A stretch of 20,662 nucleotides of DNA. Origin: an uncultured Ectothiorhodospiraceae bacterium. GTDB lineage: Bacteria; Pseudomonadota; Gammaproteobacteria; UBA6429; Thiohalophilaceae. Shown here piece by piece: positions 1 through 8,806 of the stretch. The position numbers were made by a program, and so were the translations under genes. The stretch covers positions 1-20,662 of the forward strand of contig CAMYMO010000003.1 of the NCBI GenBank assembly GCA_947259425.1, in the 5' to 3' direction. The stretch's first letter is position 1, and every line of letters begins with the position of its first letter. Below the pieces are notes generated by a model that was not told the DNA's origin, made no database searches, and saw only the letters and a program-made list of their open reading frames with translations.

Positions 1-1116
1 TTCGAATGGGTTCGCGGCTGGTTTATGACCGGATTCCCATGGTTGAACCTCGGTTATGCCCATATTAATACCCCATTGGCGGGCTATGCCCCCATTGTTG
101 GTGTGTATGGTTTATCGTTGTTGTCGCTATTGATATCGGCAAGTATTTGTTTGCTCTTAGCGGTTAAAAAATTATTAGTGCCGATGATAGTTGTACTTGT
201 CGTGGGACTGTTTGCCACAGGTTGGGGTTTGAATCAGTTTCAGTGGACTGAAAAATCGGGTCAGCCAATCAAAGTTGCCATCGTTCAGGCCAGTCTGCCG
301 CAAATTACCAAATGGGATCCCGAGCAAATTCGACATCGTATGGATGTTTATGCCGAGATGACGGAACCCTTATGGGGAGAATATGAGCTCATAATGTGGC
401 CGGAAAATGCGTTGACCATATTATGGCAAGATGCGCCACTTTTTTATAAAGATAAATTACAGGATCGTGCAGTCGCGTCTAATACGGCGTTGGTTATTGG
501 TGTACCGTATGGTGATGTAGATACCCAGTACCACAGTTCATTAATTGTGCTCGGGACTCAACCGGATGTGTATCATAAACGACACCTGGTGCCGTTTGGT
601 GAATACGTACCATTACCTGAATTCGCAAAAAAACTGGCTGGTTTTTTTCAGTTACCGATGTCAGGATTTAGTCCCGGAGAGCAAGACCAATCCGGTTTAG
701 ACGTGGCTGGATATAAAATGGCCCCGACGATTTGCTATGAAGATGCCTTTGGTGAGGAGTTGATCGATTTCTTACCGGAGGCGGCGGTGCTGATTAATGG
801 CAGCAATAATGCCTGGTACGGAAAATCATGGGCTGCGCACCAGCATTTACAGATTGCTCGAATGCGAACCATTGAGACTCAACGTCAATCGATTCGTTCG
901 ACCACGACCGGGATCTCTGCCTTGATTGATGAACATGGCCAATTGATGCAGGAAACCAAATTACACGAACAAACCATCCTGCGTGGGATGGTGCAGCCGC
1001 TTCAAGGTGCCACCCCTTATGTGCAATGGGGGAACTGGCCGGTACTCATTTTCATGTTTGCTATCCTGGTATTATTATTGGTGAGGACGGTACGACTTCG
1101 TGCACAGCAAGGCTGA
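1..1116 (+). CDS. lnt: Apolipoprotein N-acyltransferase Lnt, 5'-truncated by window edge
   Basis: Inner-membrane enzyme that transfers the third acyl chain from phospholipid to the N-terminal cysteine of lipoproteins, the last step of lipoprotein maturation. The frame is already open at base 1 and reads FEWVRGWFMTGFPWLNLGY, a Lnt signature, so the ATG at 25 is internal and the real start lies upstream of the window. Numbered from the first codon shown, hydrophobic segments at about residues 31-54 and 60-75 are the last helices of the N-terminal membrane half. A nitrilase-fold periplasmic domain follows, with the Glu-Lys-Cys triad: Glu in MWPENA (codon 403-405), Lys in KRHLVPFGEY (577-579) and Cys in PTICYED (733-735). 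A final membrane helix is near the C-terminus (WPVLIFMFAILVLLLV). leuS follows after 55 bases. Family identity is near certain; about a quarter of the protein is missing only because of the window edge. Confidence 0.97.
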   Translation, partial: FEWVRGWFMTGFPWLNLGYAHINTPLAGYAPIVGVYGLSLLSLLISASICLLLAVKKLLVPMIVVLVVGLFATGWGLNQFQWTEKSGQPIKVAIVQASLPQITKWDPEQIRHRMDVYAEMTEPLWGEYELIMWPENALTILWQDAPLFYKDKLQDRAVASNTALVIGVPYGDVDTQYHSSLIVLGTQPDVYHKRHLVPFGEYVPLPEFAKKLAGFFQLPMSGFSPGEQDQSGLDVAGYKMAPTICYEDAFGEELIDFLPEAAVLINGSNNAWYGKSWAAHQHLQIARMRTIETQRQSIRSTTTGISALIDEHGQLMQETKLHEQTILRGMVQPLQGATPYVQWGNWPVLIFMFAILVLLLVRTVRLRAQQG

Positions 1117-1171
1117 TTTAAGCCGGGCTATCAGGTATATTTAATCAAAACTTAGACAGACTAGATAACAA

Positions 1172-3769
1172 ATGAAAGAACAATACGAACCGAAGATCAT
1201 CGAACAGGTTGTGCAGGATTATTGGCAGGCCAACAAAACCTTCAGTGTCACCGAGGACCCTGGCAAGGAAAAATATTATTGCCTGTCCATGTTTCCCTAC
1301 CCAAGCGGTCGATTGCATATGGGGCATGTACGTAACTACACGATTGGTGATGTGATCAGCCGTTATCAACGCATGTTGGGGAAAAATGTATTACAACCGA
1401 TGGGCTGGGATGCGTTTGGCCTGCCGGCTGAGAATGCGGCAATTAAAAATAATGTCCCGCCTGCGGCCTGGACGCGTGACAATATCGACTACATGCGTGA
1501 TCAGCTTAAACAGTTGGGTCTGGGTTATGACTGGGATCGTGAGTTGGCCACCTGTGATCCGGATTATTATCGGTGGGAGCAGTGGTTCTTCACGCGCTTA
1601 TTTAAAAAGGGTTTGGTTTATAAAAAAACCTCGCCGGTGAACTGGTGTCCAAATGATTTGACCGTATTAGCCAATGAACAGGTCATTGATGGCAAATGTT
1701 GGCGCTGTGACAATGAAGTTGAACGCAAAGATATTCCGCAGTGGTTTATGAAAATTACCGATTATGCAGATGAATTATTAAACGAACTGGATAATCTGGA
1801 AGGCTGGCCGGAACAAGTGGTGACCATGCAGCGTAACTGGATTGGTCGTTCGCAAGGCGTGGATATCGTCTTTGATATTGTCGATTCAAAAGAGAAATTA
1901 AAAGTCTTTACCACGCGCCCGGATACGTTAATGGGGGTGACCTATGTTGCGGTTGCTGCCGAACATCCATTGGCACATCAAGCAGCAAAATTACACAGCA
2001 ATGTCGCGGCCTTTATAAAAGAATGTGCTGCGGTGGGCACGGCCGAAGCCACAATTGAAAAGTTGGAGAAAAAAGGCATCGATACCGGCTTAAAGGCGAT
2101 TCATCCGATTACTGGGCAGAAAGTGCCAGTGTTTATCGCGAATTTTGTATTGATGGGTTATGGCGAAGGGGCGGTGATGTCGGTTCCGGCCCATGATCAA
2201 CGTGATTGGGAATTTGCTACTAAATATGGTTTGCCTATCCAGCAGGTGATTGCGCCAGCGGATGATAATACAGATGTTGAGGTTGATCTGAAGTCAGCGG
2301 CTTTTGTTGATAAAGGTAATCTCGTTAACTCTGGAGAATTCGATGGTTTAACGTCATCTGCGGCATTTGACAAGATCGCTGAAAAGCTTGCAAAACAAAA
2401 CAAAGGTAACAAACGTATTACCTTTCGTTTACGCGATTGGGGTGTATCACGCCAACGCTATTGGGGAACACCGATCCCGATTATTAATTGTAAAAAATGT
2501 GGCGAGGTGCCGGTCGCTGATAAGGATTTACCGGTTAAGTTACCTGAAGACATTGAATTTGATGGCGTGGGTTCACCGATTAAAAAAATGTCCTCGTTTT
2601 ACAATACCAAGTGCCCGAAGTGTGGTGGCAAGGCAGAACGTGAAACCGATACTTTTGATACCTTCATGGAATCATCGTGGTATTACGCACGTTATACCTC
2701 GGTCGATAACAATAAAGCCATGCTCGATGAGCGTGCAAAATATTGGTTACCAGTCGATCAATACGTTGGCGGAATAGAACATGCCATCTTACATTTACTT
2801 TATGCGCGCTTTTTTAACAAACTTATGCGCGATGTCGGTCTGATTGATAATGATGAGCCGATTGATAATCTGTTAACGCAGGGTATGGTTGTAGCGACCA
2901 CCTTTTATAGAGAAAAGGATGGGAAGAAAGAATATTTCAGTCCAGCCGAAGTGGACACGGAAGTTGATCGTAAGGGGCAAATAGAAAGAGCAATATTGCT
3001 GGCTGATTCAAAACCGGTTGTGGTCGGGTCCGTAGAAAAGATGTCAAAATCGAAAAGTAATGGCGTCGACCCCCAACATCTCATCGAAGAATATGGTGCG
3101 GATACAGCGCGATTGTTTATCATGTTTACCGCACCGCCCGAACAAAGCCTGGAATGGTCCGATACCGCAGTCGAAGGTTCATTTCGATTCTTACGACGTC
3201 TATGGCGAGTGATCTTTGATCACGTGCAATCCGGTCCGACCGTTGAATTAGATGTGGCTCAATTAAATGATAAACAAAAGGCTTTGCGCCGCCAGCTACA
3301 TGCGACGATCAAAAAGATCTCGGATGATGTCGGCAGACGGTTTACGTTTAATACTGCGATTGCTGCGGTGATGGAGTTGATGAATACGATTGGAAAATTT
3401 GATGATCGTAGTGAGATGTCCCGAGCCATCTTGCAAGAGGCGTTTGAATCGATCATCCTGATGTTGTCGCCCATTGTTCCGCATTTTAGTCATAGCCTGT
3501 GGTCTGAATTATCACCAGGAGCCCGCAGCATTGAAGATCAAGCTTGGCCGGCCTTTGATGAGTCAGCATTAGTTCGTGACGAATTGGAAATGATTGTGCA
3601 AGTTAATGGTAAATTACGTGGACGCATCTGTGTTCCGGCTGATGCCGATCGTAATGAGGTTGAACAAACGGCATTAGCCGACGAAAATGTTAAACGTTTT
3701 GTAGAAGGGCTGGCCATAGTTAAAGTTATTGTTGTGCCCGCTAAATTGGTGAATATTGTTGTTAAGTAA
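1172..3769 (+). CDS. leuS: Leucyl-tRNA synthetase
   Basis: Cytoplasmic class I aminoacyl-tRNA synthetase that charges tRNA-Leu. The 865 residues match the usual bacterial length of about 860. The HIGH signature is HMGH at residues 49-52, inside PYPSGRLHMGHVRNY. The connective editing domain, containing TTRPDTLMGVTYVAVA, occupies roughly residues 220-420. Cysteine pairs (CKKCG, CPKCGG) mark zinc-type insertions. The KMSKS loop is at residues 623-627, preceded by the leucine-specific insertion typical of bacterial LeuRS. An anticodon-binding region and a C-terminal domain (MIVQVNGKLRGRI) complete it. The ATG at 1172 gives the canonical N-terminus, although no strong Shine-Dalgarno is visible. 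The 3' end overlaps the start of lptE, suggesting translational coupling. All signature motifs are intact. Confidence 0.99.
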   Translation: MKEQYEPKIIEQVVQDYWQANKTFSVTEDPGKEKYYCLSMFPYPSGRLHMGHVRNYTIGDVISRYQRMLGKNVLQPMGWDAFGLPAENAAIKNNVPPAAWTRDNIDYMRDQLKQLGLGYDWDRELATCDPDYYRWEQWFFTRLFKKGLVYKKTSPVNWCPNDLTVLANEQVIDGKCWRCDNEVERKDIPQWFMKITDYADELLNELDNLEGWPEQVVTMQRNWIGRSQGVDIVFDIVDSKEKLKVFTTRPDTLMGVTYVAVAAEHPLAHQAAKLHSNVAAFIKECAAVGTAEATIEKLEKKGIDTGLKAIHPITGQKVPVFIANFVLMGYGEGAVMSVPAHDQRDWEFATKYGLPIQQVIAPADDNTDVEVDLKSAAFVDKGNLVNSGEFDGLTSSAAFDKIAEKLAKQNKGNKRITFRLRDWGVSRQRYWGTPIPIINCKKCGEVPVADKDLPVKLPEDIEFDGVGSPIKKMSSFYNTKCPKCGGKAERETDTFDTFMESSWYYARYTSVDNNKAMLDERAKYWLPVDQYVGGIEHAILHLLYARFFNKLMRDVGLIDNDEPIDNLLTQGMVVATTFYREKDGKKEYFSPAEVDTEVDRKGQIERAILLADSKPVVVGSVEKMSKSKSNGVDPQHLIEEYGADTARLFIMFTAPPEQSLEWSDTAVEGSFRFLRRLWRVIFDHVQSGPTVELDVAQLNDKQKALRRQLHATIKKISDDVGRRFTFNTAIAAVMELMNTIGKFDDRSEMSRAILQEAFESIILMLSPIVPHFSHSLWSELSPGARSIEDQAWPAFDESALVRDELEMIVQVNGKLRGRICVPADADRNEVEQTALADENVKRFVEGLAIVKVIVVPAKLVNIVVK

Positions 3770-4283
3770 TGTTCAAATAATTGCTCGTGGTTTAGTACTG
3801 CTTAGTTTAGTGCTATCGATCTCGGCCTGTGGATTTCGACTGCGTGGCAGTATCGAGGTACCTGATGTTCTGCAACAAACACATATCTCAGGTCTTGCCG
3901 AGTTTTCCGATTTAAACCAGGAATTAAAGCGAGTCTTGCAGCGATCAGGCTCAGAAGTATTACTTAGTTCTGGAAATGCAAAGTCGATCATTACGATTTC
4001 TGGTGAAAATTTCCGCCGTCGAGCTTTATCGGTTGATGCTGTCGGACAGGCATCGGAATATGAGTTATATTATCGATTTAATTTCGGTATCAAAAGCTCA
4101 GACGGAGAAGAAATAGTTCCTAACCAAGCAATTAGTGTCACCCGCGATTATCAGTTTGATCCCAACAATGTCCTTGCTAAAGATGCTGAAGAAGCCCAAA
4201 TTCGCGCAGATATGGTGAAGTTTTCGGTTCGACAAATGATGCGCCGGGTAAATTCTCAATTAAAAAGTAAACAAACACAATAA
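3756..4283 (+). CDS. lptE: LPS-assembly lipoprotein LptE (RlpB)
   Basis: Outer-membrane lipoprotein that plugs the LptD barrel and helps insert lipopolysaccharide into the outer leaflet. The 175 residues begin with a hydrophobic signal peptide ending in SISAC, a lipobox with Cys25 as the predicted lipidated residue, followed by GFRLRGS, the usual LptE opening. The rest is the low-complexity-free alpha/beta domain of the family, with the recognisable VTRDYQFDPNNVLAKDAEE stretch near residues 129-147. The only in-frame starts upstream of the signal peptide are TTG codons (3756 or 3759), both inside the end of leuS; the ATG at 3769 is in another frame. Translation therefore probably depends on ribosomes finishing leuS. 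The leuS-lptE-holA order is the standard gammaproteobacterial one and supports the call. Confidence 0.93.
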   Translation: MLLSNVQIIARGLVLLSLVLSISACGFRLRGSIEVPDVLQQTHISGLAEFSDLNQELKRVLQRSGSEVLLSSGNAKSIITISGENFRRRALSVDAVGQASEYELYYRFNFGIKSSDGEEIVPNQAISVTRDYQFDPNNVLAKDAEEAQIRADMVKFSVRQMMRRVNSQLKSKQTQ

Positions 4284-4302
4284 TTTCAAATTTGTTGAGA
4301 AT

Positions 4303-5325
4303 ATGAAAATCCCCTTTCAACAATTAAATGCTCACTTATCCAAACCACTGCTACCCGTTTACTTTGTTTCTGGCGATGAACCATTTCAGGTCGATGAAGC
4401 CTGCCGATTAATTCGTGATGCTGCCCAGCAACAGGGTTTTAGTGAACGGCAGATTTTTCATGTGGATCAAAAATTTGACTGGTCATTATTGGCAATGGAA
4501 GCAAATAACCTGTCGCTATTTTCAGAAAAAAAATTGATCGAGTTGCGCATTCCTAATGCCAAACCCGGTCGAGACGGGACTAAAGCATTACAGCAATATA
4601 GTGAATCGTTAGCTGAAGACACTATTTTACTCATCAGCGCCGGTAAACTGGAAGCCGCACAGACGAAATCAAAATGGTTAAAAAGTCTCGAGCAGGCCGG
4701 AGTGTTGTTACAGATTTGGCCAATTGAACTTGGCCGTCTACCACAATGGATTCAGCAACGTCTCAATTTGCGAGGTTTGTCCGCACCGAATGAGGCGCTC
4801 AAGATTCTGGCGGATCGGGTCGAAGGGAACCTGTTAGCCGCGGATCAGGAATTCGAAAAGTTATTATTACTTTATGGAGAAGGGGCATTATCTACGGAAC
4901 AAATCCAGTCGGCGGTCAGTGATAGTGCTCGCTACGATATTTTCAGCTTTGCGGATGCGGCCTTGTCTGGCGACCCTGAACGCGTTGCCAAGTTGCTATT
5001 CGGCTTAAAGGCCGAAGGTGTTGAGGCGGTTTTGATGCTTTGGGCTTTGCATCGTGAGATTCGTAGCCTGTATCTAATCCAGGAAGAAATGCTGCATGGC
5101 AATAACCTCAACAGTGCTATGGCGGCACAACGCGTATGGGATAAACGTAAGCCTTTGATAAGTCGAGCGATTCAACGAGGTTCATTGTCTGAATCCGGGA
5201 AATGGCTGCACCAATGCCAACAATTAGATCGTATAATTAAAGGACAAAGAGCAGGCAAAGCCTGGGATGAATTGTTAGAATTAGCACTACAGGTGTCTGG
5301 CCAAGCGCTGATCGTTTCGGCCTAA
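4303..5325 (+). CDS. holA: DNA polymerase III delta subunit HolA
   Basis: Clamp-loader subunit that opens the beta sliding clamp during replication. The 340-residue length is typical. The N-terminal AAA+-like domain shows PVYFVSGDEPFQVDEA near residue 18 (degenerate nucleotide-binding fold, no Walker A lysine, as expected for delta) and the beta-interacting region around NNLSLFSEKKLIELR (about 69-83). The central helical domain contains LADRVEGNLLAADQEFEKL (about 168-186) and SARYDIFSFADAALSGD (about 207-223). A C-terminal collar domain follows. The ATG at 4303 follows lptE by 19 bases, with a weak purine stretch (TTGAGAAT) upstream. It is followed by a 120-base gap before proA, the largest gap in the first 14 kb, so this may be the end of the lnt-leuS-lptE-holA transcription unit. 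Confidence 0.96.
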   Translation: MKIPFQQLNAHLSKPLLPVYFVSGDEPFQVDEACRLIRDAAQQQGFSERQIFHVDQKFDWSLLAMEANNLSLFSEKKLIELRIPNAKPGRDGTKALQQYSESLAEDTILLISAGKLEAAQTKSKWLKSLEQAGVLLQIWPIELGRLPQWIQQRLNLRGLSAPNEALKILADRVEGNLLAADQEFEKLLLLYGEGALSTEQIQSAVSDSARYDIFSFADAALSGDPERVAKLLFGLKAEGVEAVLMLWALHREIRSLYLIQEEMLHGNNLNSAMAAQRVWDKRKPLISRAIQRGSLSESGKWLHQCQQLDRIIKGQRAGKAWDELLELALQVSGQALIVSA

Positions 5326-5390
5326 CGCGGATGGTAACACCGAAAAACAAGCGACGTGTTTAAGGTGACGTTTGGTAAAAATCGCTTTGA

Positions 5391-5426
5391 GATTTAGAGG
5401 CTTTTTTAGATTTTGAGGCTTTCTTT
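5391..5426 (+). repeat. Imperfect 18-base tandem duplication upstream of proA
   Basis: Two adjacent 18-base units, 5391-5408 and 5409-5426, match at 15 of 18 positions and share the core GAGGCTTT followed by T runs. They fill most of the holA-proA gap just before the proA start at 5446. No convincing -35/-10 pair or strong hairpin was found in the gap, so whether this is a regulatory site, a weak T-rich terminator or a neutral duplication is open. Confidence 0.6.
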
Positions 5427-5445
5427 TTTGATATAGAGAAGTTCT

Positions 5446-6714
5446 ATGGATGCAAAATTCGATATAAAACAATATATGACACAACTGGGTATGCAAGCCA
5501 GAAAGGCTTCGCGTGAGTTGATAAAGGCCACGACGAATCAAAAAAACAGTGCCTTATTAGCGATCGCCAACACCATTGAGTCAAGTAAAGACACACTATT
5601 GTTAGAGAATCAAAAAGATCTGGATGCCGGGGCTAAAAAAGGCCTGGATGCTGCTTTATTAGATCGTTTGGCGCTGGATGATGAGCGAATCGCATCAATG
5701 GCAGAAGGTGTTCGACAAATAGCCGCGTTGGCCGATCCAATTGGTGAAATCAACGATTTAAAATTTATGCCATCCGGCATACAAGTTGGGCAAATGCGTG
5801 TTCCCTTGGGTGTCATCGGAATCATTTATGAGTCCCGCCCGAATGTGACCATCGATGCCGCTGCGTTGTGTTTAAAGTCGGGTAATGCGGCCATCCTGCG
5901 CGGTGGTTCTGAAGCCACATATTCTAATCAGGCCCTGGCCAGCTGTATTGCCGAAGGTCTGAAAGCAGCGAAACTACCGACTGCTTCAGTGCAAGTCGTT
6001 GAAACCACGGATCGTCAGGCCGTCGGCGAATTGATTACGATGCCGGAATTCGTTGATGTGATTGTACCTCGTGGCGGCAAAGGCCTGATTGAACGAATCA
6101 GCAAAGATGCAAATGTGCCTGTGATTAAACATTTACATGGAGTTTGCCATGTCTATATCGATGCTAAGGCCGATCTGGATAAGGCGATTGCGGTTGCCTT
6201 TAATGCCAAGACACAGCGTTATGGTACCTGTAACACCATGGAAACTTTGCTGGTTGATAGTGCTGTTGCGAAAGAGGTGTTGCCAAAGCTGGTTAGCCTA
6301 TATGACAAAGAAGGTGTTGAAATTCGAGGATGTGCCCAGACTCAAGCCCTGGTTGCTAATGTGAGCGCCGCTACCGATGAGGATTGGGATACGGAGTATT
6401 TAGCGCCAATATTATCGATTAAGGTAGTGGATGGTCTGGATGACGCGATTGAGCATATTCATCATCATAGTTCAGGCCATACCGAGTCAATCATCACTGA
6501 AGATTTGACTAAGGCACGTCGATTTTTAACCGAAGTCGACTCCAGTTCGGTAATGGTTAATGCTTCAACCCGGTTCGCCGATGGTTTTGAATATGGTCTG
6601 GGTGCTGAGATTGGTATCAGTACCGATAAAATACATGCACGTGGGCCGGTTGGTTTACATGGCCTGACCTCGCAAAAATACATCGTTTTTGGTGATGGTC
6701 ATATTCGTGGTTAA
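5446..6714 (+). CDS. proA: Gamma-glutamyl phosphate reductase ProA
   Basis: NADPH-dependent enzyme that reduces glutamyl-5-phosphate to glutamate-5-semialdehyde, the second step of proline synthesis. The 422 residues contain the aldehyde-dehydrogenase-like fold: the N-terminal MTQLGMQARKASREL region, PLGVIGIIYESRPNVTIDAA (about 120-139), SGNAAILRGG and the nucleotide-binding PRGGKGLI segment. The catalytic cysteine is Cys262 in RYGTCNTMET. The C-terminal ASTRFADGFEYGLGAEIGIS motif is complete. The ATG at 5446 is used here, but ATG codons at 5476 or 5491 would give an N-terminus closer to E. coli ProA, so the first 10-15 residues are uncertain. The partner kinase gene proB is not in the window. 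nadD follows after 18 bases. Confidence 0.98.
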   Translation: MDAKFDIKQYMTQLGMQARKASRELIKATTNQKNSALLAIANTIESSKDTLLLENQKDLDAGAKKGLDAALLDRLALDDERIASMAEGVRQIAALADPIGEINDLKFMPSGIQVGQMRVPLGVIGIIYESRPNVTIDAAALCLKSGNAAILRGGSEATYSNQALASCIAEGLKAAKLPTASVQVVETTDRQAVGELITMPEFVDVIVPRGGKGLIERISKDANVPVIKHLHGVCHVYIDAKADLDKAIAVAFNAKTQRYGTCNTMETLLVDSAVAKEVLPKLVSLYDKEGVEIRGCAQTQALVANVSAATDEDWDTEYLAPILSIKVVDGLDDAIEHIHHHSSGHTESIITEDLTKARRFLTEVDSSSVMVNASTRFADGFEYGLGAEIGISTDKIHARGPVGLHGLTSQKYIVFGDGHIRG

Positions 6715-6732
6715 AGTTGTAATGTTGTTCTA

Positions 6733-7365
6733 ATGATTGGAATTTATGGCGGTACATTTGACCCTGTACACTACGGACACCTCAGACCAGCGATCGATGT
6801 TTACACTGAACTTGGCCTTTCTGAAGTACGTTTAATTCCTGCTGGTGTGCCTGCTCATCGAGATTTACCTGTGGCGAGTCCGGAGCAACGTTTTCAGATG
6901 TTATTGATGGCGATTGATAAGGTCGCAGGTTTGAGCATTGATGATCGCGAGATACAACGAGATGGACCTTCGTATATGATCGATACGATCAGGAGTCTGC
7001 AAGCAGAATTTGCTAATGAAAAATTTTGTTTAATCGTGGGAATGGATGCCTTTATCGGCTTTGAATCATGGCGGGAATGGAAGTCTATTGTTGAACTGGT
7101 CAATATTGTCATTACCTATCGACCCAATTTTGATATCAATTCCATTGCTGAATCCGAACTGAAAAAATATATTCATGGTGCACAGACCAAGAATAAGGAT
7201 GAGTTTTTAGCAAGCCCGGCCGGGCATTGTTATTTTTGTCCAGTTACCCAATTGGATATTTCTGCGACAAAGATTCGAGCTCTGGTGAAAAAAGAGAACA
7301 AACTAAATTTTTTGCTGCCGGACGTGGTGATAGCTTACCTGCAGCAAAACCAGATATATCAATAA
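6733..7365 (+). CDS. nadD: Nicotinate-nucleotide adenylyltransferase NadD
   Basis: Transfers AMP from ATP to nicotinic acid mononucleotide to make deamido-NAD in NAD synthesis. The 210-residue protein opens with GIYGGTFDPVHYGHLRPA; the nucleotidyltransferase HxGH motif is at residues 13-16. The middle has the family's DDREIQRDGPSYMIDTI and LIVGMDAFIGFESWREWKSI segments. Near the C-terminus DISATKIR carries the second ATP-binding signature (SATKIR, residues 177-182). Length and motifs are typical. It sits 18 bases after proA and 10 bases before rsfS, the common proA-nadD-rsfS-rlmH arrangement of gammaproteobacteria, so co-transcription is likely. Confidence 0.98.
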   Translation: MIGIYGGTFDPVHYGHLRPAIDVYTELGLSEVRLIPAGVPAHRDLPVASPEQRFQMLLMAIDKVAGLSIDDREIQRDGPSYMIDTIRSLQAEFANEKFCLIVGMDAFIGFESWREWKSIVELVNIVITYRPNFDINSIAESELKKYIHGAQTKNKDEFLASPAGHCYFCPVTQLDISATKIRALVKKENKLNFLLPDVVIAYLQQNQIYQ

Positions 7366-7375
7366 GAGAATATTT

Positions 7376-7741
7376 ATGGATAGTAAAAAACTAACTGATC
7401 TTGTCGTTAACGCCCTTGAAGACATTAAAGGGATCGACATTAAAGTATTTGATGTACAAGATAAAACAACGATTACGGATGTAATGGTGATTGCTTCAGG
7501 AAACAGTAATCGTCAGGTTAAAGCCTTGGTCGATTCGGTCGTGGTCAAATGTAAAGAAAATGATATGCGGCCGTTGGGCGTAGAGGGTACTGATGCTGGC
7601 GAATGGGCGTTAATTGATTTGGGTGATGTCGTGGTGCATGTTATGCAACCATCAATTCGTGATTTTTATAATATCGAGAAACTTTGGGGTGAAGAAAGCC
7701 CCAATCCGTCTGAACATCAAGAGGCGGATCATTCTAATTAG
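7376..7741 (+). CDS. rsfS: Ribosome silencing factor RsfS
   Basis: Small protein of the Iojap/DUF143 family that binds ribosomal protein L14 on the 50S subunit and blocks joining to 30S under starvation. The 121 residues cover the whole family domain, including ITDVMVIASGNSNRQVKAL (about 33-51) and the hallmark GEWALIDLGDVVVHVM followed by RDFYNIEKLWG. The C-terminal tail is acidic and polar. The stop codon directly abuts the rlmH start with no spacer, which suggests coupled translation of the two ribosome-targeting proteins. Confidence 0.97.
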   Translation: MDSKKLTDLVVNALEDIKGIDIKVFDVQDKTTITDVMVIASGNSNRQVKALVDSVVVKCKENDMRPLGVEGTDAGEWALIDLGDVVVHVMQPSIRDFYNIEKLWGEESPNPSEHQEADHSN

Positions 7742-8209
7742 ATGCGAATTCAGATCATTGCAGTTGGTGAACGGATGCCAGGCTGGGTTCAGCAAGGTTA
7801 TCAGGAATACATCAAACGGATCGCTAGTGGTATTACGATTAGCCTGACTGAGATCAGTGCTGAAAAGCGCGGCAAATCTTCGAATACACAAACCATTTTG
7901 GTAAAAGAAGCTCAACGTATGTTGCAAGCGGTTGCTAAAAATCATTATGTTATAGCCTTGGATAAGGGTGGGCAAAGTTGCTCTACTGAGATGCTGGCCG
8001 ATAAGATTCGGGGCTGGCAACAAGATGGGACCAATATCAGTTTTTTGATTGGTGGGCCCGAAGGAATGACCGCGGAGTTGTTGCAAAAAGCACAGACGAA
8101 AATGTCGTTTTCAGCAATGACCTTTCCTCATCCCATCATTAGAGTCATGTTGGCCGAGCAATTATATCGAGCTTATTCTATTATTAATAATCATCCCTAC
8201 CATAAGTAA
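7742..8209 (+). CDS. rlmH: 23S rRNA pseudouridine-1915 N3-methyltransferase RlmH
   Basis: SPOUT-class methyltransferase that modifies pseudouridine 1915 in helix 69 of 23S rRNA, using S-adenosylmethionine. The 155-residue length is exactly that of the family. The knot region shows FLIGGPEGM with GGPEG at residues 104-108, and the C-terminus ends LYRAYSIINNHPYHK, the substrate-binding tail of RlmH. The ATG begins on the base after the rsfS stop; the N-terminus MRIQIIAVGERMPGWV is canonical. In many relatives the next gene is a cell-wall gene (mrdA/pbpA); here it is maf, 9 bases downstream. Confidence 0.98.
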   Translation: MRIQIIAVGERMPGWVQQGYQEYIKRIASGITISLTEISAEKRGKSSNTQTILVKEAQRMLQAVAKNHYVIALDKGGQSCSTEMLADKIRGWQQDGTNISFLIGGPEGMTAELLQKAQTKMSFSAMTFPHPIIRVMLAEQLYRAYSIINNHPYHK

Positions 8210-8218
8210 ACTGCATAG

Positions 8219-8803
8219 ATGGACGTCGATTTATATCTAGCCTCGCAATCCCCTCGACGTCAACAGCTGCTCGAACAAATTGGCGTCCGATTTGCGGTTA
8301 AAATAGCAAATATCAATGAGACACGCCTGGCAGATGCCCCCCCTGAACAGCATGTGAAACGGCTGGCATTTGAGAAAGCGAACGCTATCTGGAACTCATT
8401 GTCAGAATCTATAAGGCGACCGGTACTTGCCGCGGATACGGTCGTTTGTCTCGACGGTGAAATATTAGGCAAGCCTATGGATCAGGCATCCGCCGCTCTG
8501 ATGTTGCGTTCACTCTCAGGTCGTGAGCATCAGGTTTTCACTGGAATCGCACTGATTAGTGAGAGACATTCAGTTTGTGTTAATGTCTCAACCGTAAGGT
8601 TTCGAGAACTGACTCAAACGGAAATTGATGAATATTGGGCAACTGGCGAGCCTGAAGACAAAGCAGGCGGCTATGCGATTCAGGGAAGGGCCGCAACGTT
8701 TGTATCCCATCTCAGTGGCAGTTATTCCGGAGTGGTGGGATTACCATTGTATGAAACTGCCCAGTTATTATCAGAATATAATATACCTATATGGCAAAAT
8801 TAA
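8219..8803 (+). CDS. maf: Maf-family nucleoside triphosphate pyrophosphatase (YhdE type)
   Basis: Predicted to hydrolyse dTTP/UTP and related modified nucleotides to monophosphates, a house-cleaning activity. The 194 residues start LYLASQSPRRQQLLEQIG, the Maf substrate-binding signature (SPRR at 11-14). The likely catalytic aspartate is Asp73 in LAADTVVCLDG. GREHQVFTGIAL (about 101-112), GEPEDKAGGYAIQG and GSYSGVVGLPLYET complete the set. The C-terminal half resembles E. coli YhdE rather than the 7-methyl-GTP-specific YceF paralogue, so dTTP/UTP specificity is an inference from similarity. The rng start is 3 bases after the stop, and maf-rng adjacency matches the mreBCD-maf-rng neighbourhood of other gammaproteobacteria, minus mreBCD. 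Confidence 0.95.
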   Translation: MDVDLYLASQSPRRQQLLEQIGVRFAVKIANINETRLADAPPEQHVKRLAFEKANAIWNSLSESIRRPVLAADTVVCLDGEILGKPMDQASAALMLRSLSGREHQVFTGIALISERHSVCVNVSTVRFRELTQTEIDEYWATGEPEDKAGGYAIQGRAATFVSHLSGSYSGVVGLPLYETAQLLSEYNIPIWQN

Positions 8804-8806
8804 ACT

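Noticed and set aside
1145..1369. Minus-strand open frame over the leuS start
   Set aside because: It lies opposite the conserved HIGH region of leuS, has no family resemblance and is explained as a shadow.
5342..5366. AAACA...TGTTT inverted repeat in the holA-proA gap as a terminator
   Set aside because: Only five base pairs, no G-C-rich stem and no T run directly after it.
7652..8086. 144-codon minus-strand frame across rsfS and rlmH
   Set aside because: Fully antisense to two well-conserved genes and without recognisable motifs.
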